From Streptomyces fagopyri (GTDB taxonomy: Bacteria > Actinomycetota > Actinomycetes > Streptomycetales > Streptomycetaceae), in contig NZ_CP045643.1 in the NCBI RefSeq assembly GCF_009498275.1, positions 1 through 64,000 on the forward strand: a DNA stretch of 64,000 nt, in the 5' to 3' direction. The translations under genes were made by a program, and so were the position numbers. Of the stretch, positions 8,899 through 17,400 are shown piece after piece; within the stretch, counting starts at the first letter, position 1; the number at the start of each line of letters is the position of its first letter. The notes under the pieces were generated by a model, which saw only the letters and a program-made list of their open reading frames with translations, made no database searches and was not told where the DNA came from.

Positions 8899-9254
8899 GA
8901 GTGCCTGCTCTCGTCAGGTGGGATCCGGGGATGGCGCGTCGCTCATCGGCACGCACGGGCAGCGCCCTGTACGCGCGAGAGAACGCGGGACGACGTATGA
9001 CGCGAAGAGACGTTCAGAAAGCTCTGATCGCGTACGCCAGCACGGAAGCGGCTCGACGCCTGGTGCGCGACGCCGGCACAACAGGCATCGGTACGGACAC
9101 CGTGTCCGTTGCGCGTGCGGGAAGTTCAGCACGCGAAGACGGTCCGGGCCTGCGGGTCGGGTCATGGGCGCACACTGGTGCCCTGCGTGTCTGCTCCATC
9201 CTCGTGGAAAACACGGAACAAACCGCGGCCGGTATCCTGACTCCCGGATCAACG
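8899..9254. other. Gene-less gap downstream of the orphan riboswitch
   Basis: About 350 bases lie on the 3' side of the minus-strand riboswitch. I see no recognisable coding remnant on either strand; the possible frames have weak codon bias and no family motif. Confidence 0.4.
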
Positions 9255-9405
9255 CGTGCCGTCCACCTTCCCGGCATCCTGCTCTTCGGTGGCGTCCTGC
9301 TCGACGACGTACTCCCCGGTCACAGTGGCGGGACCGTGCCGGATTCACACCGGCTTCCCTGCACCGCGGGTCTTGCCCACGAGGACATGGTTGGACGCCC
9401 TAGTA
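9255..9405 (-). promoter_or_regulatory. Cobalamin (B12) riboswitch without a downstream gene
   Basis: Read on the minus strand, positions about 9361-9312 give GGGAAGCCGGTGTGAATCC, a short GC stem, then CGGTCCCGCCACTGTGA and CCGGGGAG. This is the conserved core of the cobalamin aptamer (B12 box and the following stem). A later GCCGGGAAGG at about 9275-9266 fits the 3' conserved block. It lies after the stop of the ECF S-component gene and points at a stretch with no intact gene, so its target appears lost. Outer limits are approximate. Confidence 0.85.
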
Positions 9406-9442
9406 AATCCACTACGACACGCGGCTGATTTGGCGAACGTGG

Positions 9443-10267
9443 TCAGTGGGACTCGGATTCGGCGCGCTTCGACGCGGTGAACCGCACAGGTGCTTGGAAG
9501 CGAGCGCGTCGGGCGGCACGTCGGAATGTGGTGAGCACGGCTGGGCCGGCCAGCAGGATGCACACGAAGTTGGTGACCGCGCGTCCGGTGTCCCAGCCCA
9601 GTGAGGTGGCGAGGTCGAAGGCGATGTAGCGGTGCCATTGCTCGGTGAAGGGCAGGCCGGGGAGGTAGGCGATGGAGCTGTTCGGGTCGAGGGAGAACGG
9701 CCAGAACGACAGGTTGAGCAGGAACCCGAAGAGATAGCCGGAGACCGATCCGTAGACGGCCAGCAGGAGCACCTCCCGCCGACCGGACGCCCTGGGCAGG
9801 AATCCGGCGAGCATGCCCACGAAGGCACAGCCGAACATCTGGTACGGCATCCACGGCCCGACCCCGCCGGTGATGAGCGCGGAGGCGAACAGGGAGGTGC
9901 AGCCGAGGGTGAACCCGAAGCCGGGCCCATAGACACGGCCGGCCAGGACCAGCACGAAGAAGACCGTCTCGATGCCGGCGGTTCCGGCGCCCAGTGGCCG
10001 CAGGGCCGCGTTGACGGCCGACAGCACCCCGAGCATGGCCAGTGCTTTGGAGTTGATGCCGCCCTCGGCGATCTCGGAGAGCACCACGCACAGCACGAGC
10101 ACCAGCAGCACGCCGAAGATCAGCGGAGGAGCGTAGTTGGAGCCGAACTTTCCCGGCGCCACGACGAACGGCCAGAAGAACGCGACCGCCCCGAGGAACG
10201 CGGCCAGGGCGATGACGACGCCGGCCCGTGGGGTGAGACGGATGGCGGAGGCGAACGGGGAGGTCAT
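9443..10267 (-). CDS. ECF transporter S (substrate-binding) component, probably for cobalamin
   Basis: It encodes 274 residues from an ATG at 10267 that overlaps the previous stop (ATGA). About six hydrophobic helices are separated by short loops; a GPWMPYQMFG segment and an AGFLPRA turn resemble S components of energy-coupling-factor vitamin transporters. An S component binds the vitamin in the membrane and associates with the T subunit and two ATPases, all encoded directly upstream in the same operon. Cobalamin as substrate is inferred from the three B12 riboswitches and the intrinsic-factor-like neighbours, not from the S-component sequence. Confidence 0.8.
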   Translation of the reverse strand: MTSPFASAIRLTPRAGVVIALAAFLGAVAFFWPFVVAPGKFGSNYAPPLIFGVLLVLVLCVVLSEIAEGGINSKALAMLGVLSAVNAALRPLGAGTAGIETVFFVLVLAGRVYGPGFGFTLGCTSLFASALITGGVGPWMPYQMFGCAFVGMLAGFLPRASGRREVLLLAVYGSVSGYLFGFLLNLSFWPFSLDPNSSIAYLPGLPFTEQWHRYIAFDLATSLGWDTGRAVTNFVCILLAGPAVLTTFRRAARRARFQAPVRFTASKRAESESH

Positions 10268-11940
10268 GCTCCCGCCTTCGTGTCGTCGGTGTCGTCGAGC
10301 GCCGCGGTGAACTGCTCGACCGTCAGATAGGGCAGCGGTGAGAGGATCTTCGCTGTTTGCGGGGCGAAGACCGGGGAGGCGACGATGACTTCCGCGGTCG
10401 GCCCGTCGGCCACGATGTCCCCCTCGGCCATGACCACGACCCGGTCCGCGGCGCGGGCGGCGAACTCGACGTCGTGGGTGGAGATCACGACGGCCCGCCC
10501 CTCGGACGCCAGCGCGTTCACGATGCCGATGAGCTGGGTCTTCGCGCGGTAGTCGAGTCCACGGGTCGGCTCGTCCAGGAGGAGGACCCGGGGAGCGGCG
10601 GAGAGCTGGATGGCCAGGACCAGGGCGAGTTTCTGTCCCTCGGACAGGTCCCGCGGGTGGGTGTGGTCGTCGAGGCCCGGTACCAGCCGGTCCAGGATCG
10701 CCCGGGCCCTCTCCCCCGCGCCGACCGCGCTGGTGTCCGACTCGTACCTGCGCGACTCCGAGTCCGCTTGGTCCAGCTCCTGCTTGACACTTTCCAGATA
10801 GAGCAGGTCGGCCGGTGTCTGGGGTACCAGGCCGATGATGCGGCGTGCCTCGGCGGCGGAGACGGTGTGCGGATCTCTCGTGGCTCCGTCTCCGGTGTCC
10901 GCCGTCACGCTTCCCGCCCGGCGGGGCCCTGAGCCTTGGAGGGCCCACAGCAGCGAGGACTTGCCGGATCCGTTGCGGCCCATGAGGGCTGTGACCTCCC
11001 CGCTACGCAGATCGAGGTCGACCTCCCGGACGGCGGGAACGCCGTGATAGCTCACCGTCACTCCGCGCGCCGTGAGTGCTGGGGACCCCTCGGCGGCGCG
11101 GCGCGGCCGCGCGGGAACGGGGGTGCGGCCGGCCAGCCGGGTGCGCAGCGGGGCGGCGGCCCGGCGGGCGTCGCGGATCGACAGGGGCAGCGGGGACCAG
11201 CCTGCCGCACGTCCCAGTTCGACGATCGGGGGCGCGATCGAGGAGTTGCGCAGGATGTCGGCGGGCAGCCCGCCCACCACCCGGCCCTCGCCCGGCAGGT
11301 GGACGATGCGGTCGGCGTACTGGACGACGCGCTCGAGGCGGTGTTCGGCCATGAGGACGGTGACGCCGAGGTCGTGCACGAGGCGGGTGACGGCGGCCAG
11401 GACCTCTTCCGCGGCGGTGGGGTCCAGGGCGGAGGTGGGTTCGTCGAGGACGAGGACGCGGGGGTGGGCGGTGAGGACCGAGCCGATGGCGACGCGCTGC
11501 TGCTGTCCGCCGGAGAGTTCGTGCAGGGCCCGGTGTCGCAGGTCGGCGAGGCCGAGCAGGTCGAGGGTCTCCTCGACACGCTTGCGCATGGTGGCGGCCG
11601 GGATCGCCAGCTGCTCCATGGCGTAGGCGAGTTCTTCCTCCACGATGTCGGTGACGAAGCCGTCGAGCGGATCCTGGCCGACCACGCCCACGACGTCGGC
11701 GAGCTCGCGCGGCGGATGGTGGGCGGTGTCGCGGCCGTCCACGGTGACGCGTCCGTAGAGGGTGCCGCCGGTGAAATGCGGGACGAGTCCGTTCACGGCG
11801 CCGAGGAGGGTGGACTTGCCGACGCCGGTGTGGCCGACGACGAGGCAGAGTTCGCCCTCCTCCACCGTGAGGTCGACCTCGCGCAGGGCGGGTTCGGTCG
11901 CGTCGTCGTAGTGGACGGTGACCTGGTCGAAAGTGATCAC
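10264..11940 (-). CDS. ECF transporter ATPase, two nucleotide-binding domains fused
   Basis: It encodes 558 residues from a GTG at 11940 overlapping the upstream stop. NBD1 has Walker A GHTGVGKST, signature LSGGQQQRVAIGS and Walker B VLVLDEPTSALD. NBD2 (from about residue 280) has Walker A GRNGSGKSS, signature LSEGQKLALVLAIQL and Walker B VLLLDEPTRGLD; each has its H-loop (LMAEH, ISTHD). This is EcfA and EcfA' in one chain, the cytoplasmic motor of the transporter. The NBD2 signature has LSEGQ in place of LSGGQ, which is tolerated in some ECF ATPases. Confidence 0.92.
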   Translation of the reverse strand: MITFDQVTVHYDDATEPALREVDLTVEEGELCLVVGHTGVGKSTLLGAVNGLVPHFTGGTLYGRVTVDGRDTAHHPPRELADVVGVVGQDPLDGFVTDIVEEELAYAMEQLAIPAATMRKRVEETLDLLGLADLRHRALHELSGGQQQRVAIGSVLTAHPRVLVLDEPTSALDPTAAEEVLAAVTRLVHDLGVTVLMAEHRLERVVQYADRIVHLPGEGRVVGGLPADILRNSSIAPPIVELGRAAGWSPLPLSIRDARRAAAPLRTRLAGRTPVPARPRRAAEGSPALTARGVTVSYHGVPAVREVDLDLRSGEVTALMGRNGSGKSSLLWALQGSGPRRAGSVTADTGDGATRDPHTVSAAEARRIIGLVPQTPADLLYLESVKQELDQADSESRRYESDTSAVGAGERARAILDRLVPGLDDHTHPRDLSEGQKLALVLAIQLSAAPRVLLLDEPTRGLDYRAKTQLIGIVNALASEGRAVVISTHDVEFAARAADRVVVMAEGDIVADGPTAEVIVASPVFAPQTAKILSPLPYLTVEQFTAALDDTDDTKAGA

Positions 11941-13124
11941 GTCGCGTCGGCTTTCTGGGTGTGCCGCTGTTCGGGGCGTGGACCGGTTGCGGCGGCGGGC
12001 GGCGGGGAGAGGAATCCCGCCGTGCCCGCGAGCAGGATCGCGACGGTCGGCACCCACGGCAGGGACGGCCACGTCAACGGGTAGATGGAGGGGTTGAGTT
12101 CGGCCGCGTCGTACCCGAGGTTGCTGAACAGCAGCGCCGCCGAAAGCACGCCGCTGCCCGCGACCGCCCACTCCGGCAGTCGCCACGGGTCGGGACGGTA
12201 GGTGGTGCGGGTGACCCTGCGGCCCCCGATGCGCAGGCCCCCAACGCACAACACGGCGCCCGACGCCATGGCGGGCAGGCCGAGGAACCACGGCGCGGTC
12301 GCGTCGAGAAGGCCGTAGGCGCCGGCACACAGTCCGCACATGCCGAGCAGCATGAGTGCTCCGGTGAGGCGGCGGGAGCGGTGCGTGGCGCTGCCCGCTC
12401 TGCCGTATCCGCGCGAGTCCATGGCGGCGGCCAGGCGCAGGGAGCGTTCGAGGGCGTCCTCCAGGACGGGTACCACGATGCCGCGCAGCGCCGCGAAACC
12501 TCTGTTGCGCCCGGCGCGGAGCCTGCGGGCCCGGGAGACGCGCTGCACGCTCTGGACGAGTTGGGGTGCCACGCTGACCGCGACGGTCACGGCGACGCCG
12601 AGTTCGTACAGGGCGCCGGGCAGAACGCGCAGTGCCCGCTTGGGGTTGGCCAGGGTGTTGGCGGCGCCGATACAGCACAGCATGCAGGCCAGGCGCAGTC
12701 CGTCGGCAGCGGCGGACAGCACGGCTTCCAGGGAGACCGGGCCGCCGATCTGAATGCCCGCGTACCAGTCCGGGGTGCGGATGTGGGGCAGCGAGAAGAG
12801 GAAGTGGTCGCGGGGGGTGATGCCGGTGGCGAAGACGGCCCGGAAGACGACCCGGATCGCGACGACCGTGAGCGCCATGTACAGGTAGTACTTGAAGCCT
12901 CGGGCCCAAGGCGCTTCGGTGCGGCGGGCGGTGACGACGTAGCCGAGCACGGCCAGGACGAGGAACAGCAGCAGCGGGTTGGCGGTGCGGCTGACGGCCG
13001 TTGCCAGCGCGAGCGCCCAGATCCACCAGGCGAGCGGGTGCAGGGTGCGGGGCAGGCGGCGGCCGCCCGTGTCCGGTGCGGGACCGGACACGGGCGGGGT
13101 CGCCTTCACGGTGGTGCGTTCCAC
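11937..13124 (-). CDS. ECF transporter T (transmembrane scaffold) component
   Basis: It encodes 395 residues from a GTG at 13124, placed 5 bases after the preceding stop. It has several hydrophobic helices and the EcfT coupling-helix motifs with conserved Ala-Arg-Gly/Ser: SRARRLRAGRN and AAAMDSRGYGRAG, which contact the two ATPase domains. It is longer than a minimal EcfT (about 260 residues) because of extra membrane segments at the C-terminus. It works with the ATPase and S component downstream; all junctions in this operon overlap or nearly overlap. Confidence 0.9.
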   Translation of the reverse strand: MERTTVKATPPVSGPAPDTGGRRLPRTLHPLAWWIWALALATAVSRTANPLLLFLVLAVLGYVVTARRTEAPWARGFKYYLYMALTVVAIRVVFRAVFATGITPRDHFLFSLPHIRTPDWYAGIQIGGPVSLEAVLSAAADGLRLACMLCCIGAANTLANPKRALRVLPGALYELGVAVTVAVSVAPQLVQSVQRVSRARRLRAGRNRGFAALRGIVVPVLEDALERSLRLAAAMDSRGYGRAGSATHRSRRLTGALMLLGMCGLCAGAYGLLDATAPWFLGLPAMASGAVLCVGGLRIGGRRVTRTTYRPDPWRLPEWAVAGSGVLSAALLFSNLGYDAAELNPSIYPLTWPSLPWVPTVAILLAGTAGFLSPPPAAATGPRPEQRHTQKADAT

Positions 13125-13129
13125 GGCGG

Positions 13130-14086
13130 TCACTCGGTGCGGCGGCGCCGGCGCGCGACGAACACCGCCGCTCCGCCGACGACCACCACGAGGGACAGAC
13201 CCGCGGCCACCGGCAGCAGGGAACCGGTGTCGTGTGCCACGTCCGCGGCGGGCGCGGCGTTGACGATCCGGGTGTGCGCGCTCGCCGTGGCGGACGGTAC
13301 GGCCGCGCCGGAGGCGCTCGGCGAGCTGCCCGGACTCACGCTCGCACTCGGTGACGCGGCCTTGCTGGGCTTGGTGGACGGTTTCTTCGGCGTGTGCTTC
13401 GGATCCGGCTTGGCCTTGGCCGTTTTGGTGGGCTCGGGCTTCGGCTGCCCTTCGGGCGCGGGACCGGTGTCGACGCCCGGCGGCACGGCGGGAGCCTTGG
13501 CCGTGGAGGCGGGCTTCCCGGCGTCGCCCTGCGGACGGGTGTTCCGGGCGCGCAGCTGATCGGGGGTGATTTTCGGCCGACCCTCGGTGCCCTCGACGTT
13601 GGTGCCGCCGAAGATCCACAGGTCGACGCTGCCGGGCTTCGGCTTGTAGAGCATCGCTCCGAGCTGGCTGTACTGCCAGTCGCGGGATCCGGGGTCGGCG
13701 TGCCAGTACGACCAGTACGCGGAGGCGGGCGGGGTCAGAACACAGCTGTCCTCGCCCGCCGTCGGGTACTGCTTTCCCCCCTTGTATCCGCTGTAGCCGA
13801 TGCGGCAGATGAAGGCCGGGCCGTCGTGCCCGGTGCCGGTGGTGCGCCAGCCGCCCTGGTTGAGCAGCTCGTACCCGGTCGTCGGCGTCGTGCCGCAGGA
13901 GCGCAGGATGGGACCGCCCCAGTGGCTGAAGTCGACAGCCAGGACCGTTCCCGACGAGGCGGTGCAGCGGCCCATGGGCTGCGGGTCCGCGGCGGCCGGG
14001 GCGCCGGTCGCACCGAGGGCGGCGACGGCGAGCCCCAGCGCGGCCGCTGCGCGGGCCACCGTACGGGCAATGGACGACGAGATCAC
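13130..14086 (-). CDS. Secreted membrane-anchored protein sharing a domain with the 920-residue surface protein
   Basis: It encodes 318 residues. A signal peptide (to about 33, ending APAAA) is followed by a domain of about 150 residues (MGRCTASSGTVLAVDFSHWGG, TTPTTGYELLNQGG, GPAFICRIG, TPPASAYWSYW). Next come a long Pro/Ser/Lys-rich linker, one hydrophobic helix and the basic tail RRRRR. The same N-terminal domain starts the larger protein encoded upstream. Four or five conserved Cys (RCTAS, RSCGTT, FICRIG, DSCVLT) suggest disulfides. I do not recognise the domain by name. Its place between the putative B12-binding surface protein and EcfT suggests it passes or presents ligand to the transporter. 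Confidence 0.8.
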   Translation of the reverse strand: MISSSIARTVARAAAALGLAVAALGATGAPAAADPQPMGRCTASSGTVLAVDFSHWGGPILRSCGTTPTTGYELLNQGGWRTTGTGHDGPAFICRIGYSGYKGGKQYPTAGEDSCVLTPPASAYWSYWHADPGSRDWQYSQLGAMLYKPKPGSVDLWIFGGTNVEGTEGRPKITPDQLRARNTRPQGDAGKPASTAKAPAVPPGVDTGPAPEGQPKPEPTKTAKAKPDPKHTPKKPSTKPSKAASPSASVSPGSSPSASGAAVPSATASAHTRIVNAAPAADVAHDTGSLLPVAAGLSLVVVVGGAAVFVARRRRRTE

Positions 14087-16845
14087 GGGCGACCTCCCAT
14101 GTCGGCACGGCGGCGGGCGGCGACGACGGTGCGCCAGCCGGCGAGAACGAGGATCAGGGCGATGCCGGCCAGCGCGCTGACCTGGGCACCGGTGGAGGCG
14201 AGCACGCCGCCCCCCGTGCCCCCGGTGCCACCGGCGGAGCCGGCCGTGTCCCCCGGGGTGATGATCTCCGGGAGGCTGCCGCTGGGACTTGGGGTGGGCT
14301 GCGCGGACGTGCCGCTGAGGTCGCGTACCAGGACACCGAAGGAGATGCCCGTCGCACCGCCGACGGCTTGGGTGGAGGCCCGCAGGTCGGATCCGCGCTG
14401 GCCGTCCTTGGCCACGTTGAAGCCGCCGTCGGCGTTCTGCTGTCCGGCGAGGAACTTGCGCGCCTCGGTGATCTCGGCACGGTAGGACTCGGCATCCAGG
14501 GACAGTCCCTGCACCGCGAGCGCGGCCGAGTTCACCGAGTCGCCCGCGGCGCCGGGGAAGCCTCCGCCGGCCAGCTGCTTCGAGGCGATCCAGTCGAGGG
14601 CCTTGTCCACGGCCTTGTCCGCCGTGTCTCCGCCGACCAGGTCCAGGGTCATGGCGGCCATGACGGTGGAGTCCACGTCGAAGTCGTTCGTGGACGGGAT
14701 CAGGCTCGGCCAGGCGCCGTTGTCGTGCTGAAGGCTCTCCAGGTAGGCGATCGGTTCCTCGGCTGCCGTCTTCTCGCCGGCGCGGAGCTGCGCCATCACG
14801 GCGAGGGACTGGGAGAACACCGAAGGGGCGTAGGTGTAGGCGCCCTTGGCGGCACAGGAACGGTCGGGCGCGGTGCTCGGCTTCGTGCAGACGGCCCTGT
14901 CCAAGGCGTCGATGAGGTCCTGTCCGCCGAAGTCGCGCGGGTCACGGCCCACCGCCTCGGCGAGGAGAGCGGTCTTCCCGATGGATCCGCCCGCCGCGTA
15001 GGGGGTGCCGCTGCCGGTCCAGTCCTGCACCGTGCGGCCCTCGCCGTCCTTGCCGCCCTTGTCGAGGAAGTCGACGATGCCGCGCAGCTTGGCGTTGTTC
15101 AGGCCGGTGGCGGCGAGCGCGTAGGCACCGTCGATGGTCAGCCCGAAGTCCGCGCGGGAGGAGCCGGTTCCGGTGGTGTAGTACTGGCCCTGCCGGAGGT
15201 TGGCGGCGCTGGTGAGGTAGGCGACGCCCTTCTTCAGGTCGGGGCCGTCACCTGGCGCCGGGCCGGTGGGCTGCTGGGAGGTGGGGGGTTCGCTGGTGGG
15301 CGGCTCGGTGGGGTCGCTGCTCTTGGTGGTGAGGGTGACCAGGCTGGTGCCCGCCCCGGCGAGGACCGCAGGCGGGGTCGGGTAGAGGGCGGGGTCGGTG
15401 GCTCCCTCCTCGAACCCGAAACCACCGCCGACGAGTTGCTGCCGCGACAGCCAGCCGACCGCCGAGTCGGCGCGGCCGGTGTCACCGAGGGCCCGCAGTG
15501 CCTGGGCGGCGTAGGCGGTCGCGGCGACGCTGCCGGTGGTGGCGCCGGTGTAGCCGGGGAACGAGCCGTCCTCGCGCTGGGCCTTCTTCAGGTATACGCG
15601 GGCTTCGGCGACTTCGTCATCGTGACCACCGGCCTTCTGCAGGACGAGCGCCACGAGACCGGTGGTGGCCGGGTCTCCGTCGCAGTACTCGCCGGGCCGG
15701 ATGAGGATGCTGGTGACGCCGCCGTCCTTGCACTGGACCTGGGTGAGGCGTTCGACGGTGTCGGCCGGGGGCGTCACGCCGGCGCGCAGCAGGGCCAGAA
15801 CGGACAGGGCCTGGCCGTCGGCATAGGTCGCGTTGCGGAAGTCTCCCTTTGCGGTGCAGCCCGGGGTGGCTTCACCGGATTCGGGGCCCGCGGCGCAGAC
15901 GTTCTTCTTCAGGTCGCCGATCAGGTCGTGGCCGCCGAAGCCGGTCGGGTCCTGGCCGGTGATCTCGGCGAGGAGGGCGAGTCGGGCGGCGGCGGTGGCG
16001 TCGGGGGCCTCGTCCTTGCCCGCGAGGTAGGCGTAATCATCGGTGTGGGCGGCGAGGAACGCCGCGATCTTGCTGACGGTTGCGTCTTTCCTGTCGGCGG
16101 CGGCCAGGGCGTACGCCGTCTCCGTGGTGAGCAGGTGGTTCGGCGTGTCGGCGCCGTCGTCGACGATGCGCTCACCGTCGACGAGACTGCCCTTCAGCCA
16201 TGCGCCGGCCGCCGCCAGGTCGACGTCGCCCGGGGCGCCGGTGGGCGTGTTCCCCGGGTCCGGGGTGTCGGTGCCGCCGGCGCGTACGTCGTCCGGAGTG
16301 AACGTGGGCTGTCCGGTGCTGCCGCCGATGTCGGTGCCGCCGTACACCCAGGCGTCGACGTCTCCGTCCCCCAGCTTGCGGTCCATCGCGCCGTACTGGC
16401 TGTAGGTCCAGTCGTCCTGTCCCGGGGAGGCGGTCCAGTACGACCAGTAGGCGGTGGCCGGTGGGGTGAGGACGCAGTCGTCCTTGTCCGGAGTCGGATA
16501 CTGGGTGCCGGAGTTGAAGGAACCGGCGCCGATGCGGCAGATGAAGGCCGGGCCGTCGTGCTCGGTCCCGGTCGTATTGAAGCCGCCCTCGTGCAGCAGG
16601 TCGTAGCCGGTCGTCGGGGTGGTGTCGCAACCGCGTTCCACCGGTCCGCCGAAGGGACCGAAGTCGACGGCGACGACGGCGCCCTTGGTCGCGGTGCAGT
16701 CCCCGAGAGGATCCGCCGCCGCGGGAGACACCATGAGGAAGGTCAACCCGGAGGCCGCGAGCACGAGCAGTGCCGTCGCTGCGGACAGCACGGGTATGCG
16801 TCTCTTCCCCGAACGCCGGTCTGTGCGCTTGTCGGTCCCCACCAC
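14083..16845 (-). CDS. Sortase-anchored surface protein with two alpha/alpha-toroid domains (putative cobalamin binder)
   Basis: It encodes 920 residues from the GTG at 16845, favoured because AAGGGG lies 9 bases upstream; a TTG at 16875 would add 10 residues. Order: a basic N-terminus and signal peptide (ending SPAAA); the Cys-containing domain it shares with the 318-residue protein; two tandem prenyltransferase/squalene-cyclase-like alpha/alpha barrels, each with repeated GGGF/DGGF and AYALAA helices; a Pro/Gly/Thr linker; then LASTG, a hydrophobic helix and RRR. The last part is an LAXTG sorting signal for class E sortase, so the protein is probably fixed to the cell wall. Barrels of this kind form the cobalamin-binding domain of intrinsic factor. 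It is first in a riboswitch-led operon with an ECF transporter. Confidence 0.85.
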   Translation of the reverse strand: MVGTDKRTDRRSGKRRIPVLSAATALLVLAASGLTFLMVSPAAADPLGDCTATKGAVVAVDFGPFGGPVERGCDTTPTTGYDLLHEGGFNTTGTEHDGPAFICRIGAGSFNSGTQYPTPDKDDCVLTPPATAYWSYWTASPGQDDWTYSQYGAMDRKLGDGDVDAWVYGGTDIGGSTGQPTFTPDDVRAGGTDTPDPGNTPTGAPGDVDLAAAGAWLKGSLVDGERIVDDGADTPNHLLTTETAYALAAADRKDATVSKIAAFLAAHTDDYAYLAGKDEAPDATAAARLALLAEITGQDPTGFGGHDLIGDLKKNVCAAGPESGEATPGCTAKGDFRNATYADGQALSVLALLRAGVTPPADTVERLTQVQCKDGGVTSILIRPGEYCDGDPATTGLVALVLQKAGGHDDEVAEARVYLKKAQREDGSFPGYTGATTGSVAATAYAAQALRALGDTGRADSAVGWLSRQQLVGGGFGFEEGATDPALYPTPPAVLAGAGTSLVTLTTKSSDPTEPPTSEPPTSQQPTGPAPGDGPDLKKGVAYLTSAANLRQGQYYTTGTGSSRADFGLTIDGAYALAATGLNNAKLRGIVDFLDKGGKDGEGRTVQDWTGSGTPYAAGGSIGKTALLAEAVGRDPRDFGGQDLIDALDRAVCTKPSTAPDRSCAAKGAYTYAPSVFSQSLAVMAQLRAGEKTAAEEPIAYLESLQHDNGAWPSLIPSTNDFDVDSTVMAAMTLDLVGGDTADKAVDKALDWIASKQLAGGGFPGAAGDSVNSAALAVQGLSLDAESYRAEITEARKFLAGQQNADGGFNVAKDGQRGSDLRASTQAVGGATGISFGVLVRDLSGTSAQPTPSPSGSLPEIITPGDTAGSAGGTGGTGGGVLASTGAQVSALAGIALILVLAGWRTVVAARRRADMGGRP

Positions 16846-16897
16846 GGCCCCCGGCCCCTTGTCGTGTGCCGGCAAGGATTCCGAGCGTGGTCAAAGG

Positions 16898-16930
16898 CTC
16901 TCACCGAACACGGTGTCACCGCGGTGAGAG
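16898..16930 (-). promoter_or_regulatory. Hairpin between riboswitch aptamer and coding sequence
   Basis: Read on the minus strand, CTCTCACC pairs with GGTGAGAG around a 17-base loop that itself contains a small palindrome (ggtgacacc). It lies between the B12 aptamer and the start of the first operon gene, so it is the likely expression platform, either terminating transcription or masking translation. Confidence 0.6.
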
Positions 16931-16964
16931 CTGGTCGAACCACGCCGTAGTCCTCGACGGCGTT

Positions 16965-17110
16965 TGTCCCTGAACATCAGGCTCCAGGTGTTCCGGCTCG
17001 CCCGGTCGTTGCCGGGCCTACGGTTGCGGGTCAGCGCCGGCGTTCGACCGGCTTCCCCTGGAGTTGAGTACGTATCAGCCGGAATTGAACACCGAGTCAA
17101 AGAGAGCGTC
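16965..17110 (-). promoter_or_regulatory. Cobalamin riboswitch of the ECF operon
   Basis: Minus strand from about 17057: GGGGAAGCCGGTCGAACGCC, then GCTGACCCGCAACCGT, a GCCCGG/CCGGGC stem and AGCCGGAACACC. The order matches the B12 aptamer and aligns block for block with the plus-strand element at 17160. The box GGTGnnAATCC is altered here to GGTCGAACGCC, a divergence worth noting. It controls the operon beginning at 16845. Confidence 0.82.
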
Positions 17111-17159
17111 AAGGTGGAGGCACCGGATTGCGCACGGTGCCCGGAGGCTCGGCCCGAGT

Positions 17160-17300
17160 GTGTCTGGCGGGTGGCGGGCCCGTCGGGTAGCGTCCTGCGC
17201 TGCCATGTGGGGGAACCTGGTGCGAATCCGGGGCTGACGCGCAACGGTGTGGGACGGCGAGGGGCCGTTCCGAGCCCGAACACCCATACGGCGAGCTCTT
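17160..17300 (+). promoter_or_regulatory. Cobalamin riboswitch of the intrinsic-factor-like gene
   Basis: Plus strand from 17211: GGGGAACCTGGTGCGAATCC, GCTGACGCGCAACGGT, a GACGGC-based stem, then GAGCCCGAACACCC. This is a textbook B12 aptamer core. It lies about 100 bases before the ATG at 17401, leaving room for an expression platform (a ggcgg/ccgcc hairpin lies at 17330-17350). High cobalamin should reduce expression. Confidence 0.92.
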
Positions 17301-17400
17301 TTTGGAAGCCGATCCACGCGTTTGGACGGCGGCCCGAACCCGCCGCTTCCTCAGTGGTTCACGCGGGGCCGGCCGGCGTCCCTCATCCCAGGAGCAGGCC

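Noticed and set aside
9014..9277. A minus-strand frame after the orphan riboswitch as its target gene
   Set aside because: Arg/Ala-rich text without motif, starting inside the aptamer's 3' block; it does not look like a B12-related protein.
14368..16950. An 860-codon plus-strand open frame opposite the surface-protein gene
   Set aside because: It is the mirror of a high-GC gene; the text is Gly/Arg/Val-rich with no motif, while the minus strand gives a signal peptide, toroid repeats and an LAXTG anchor.
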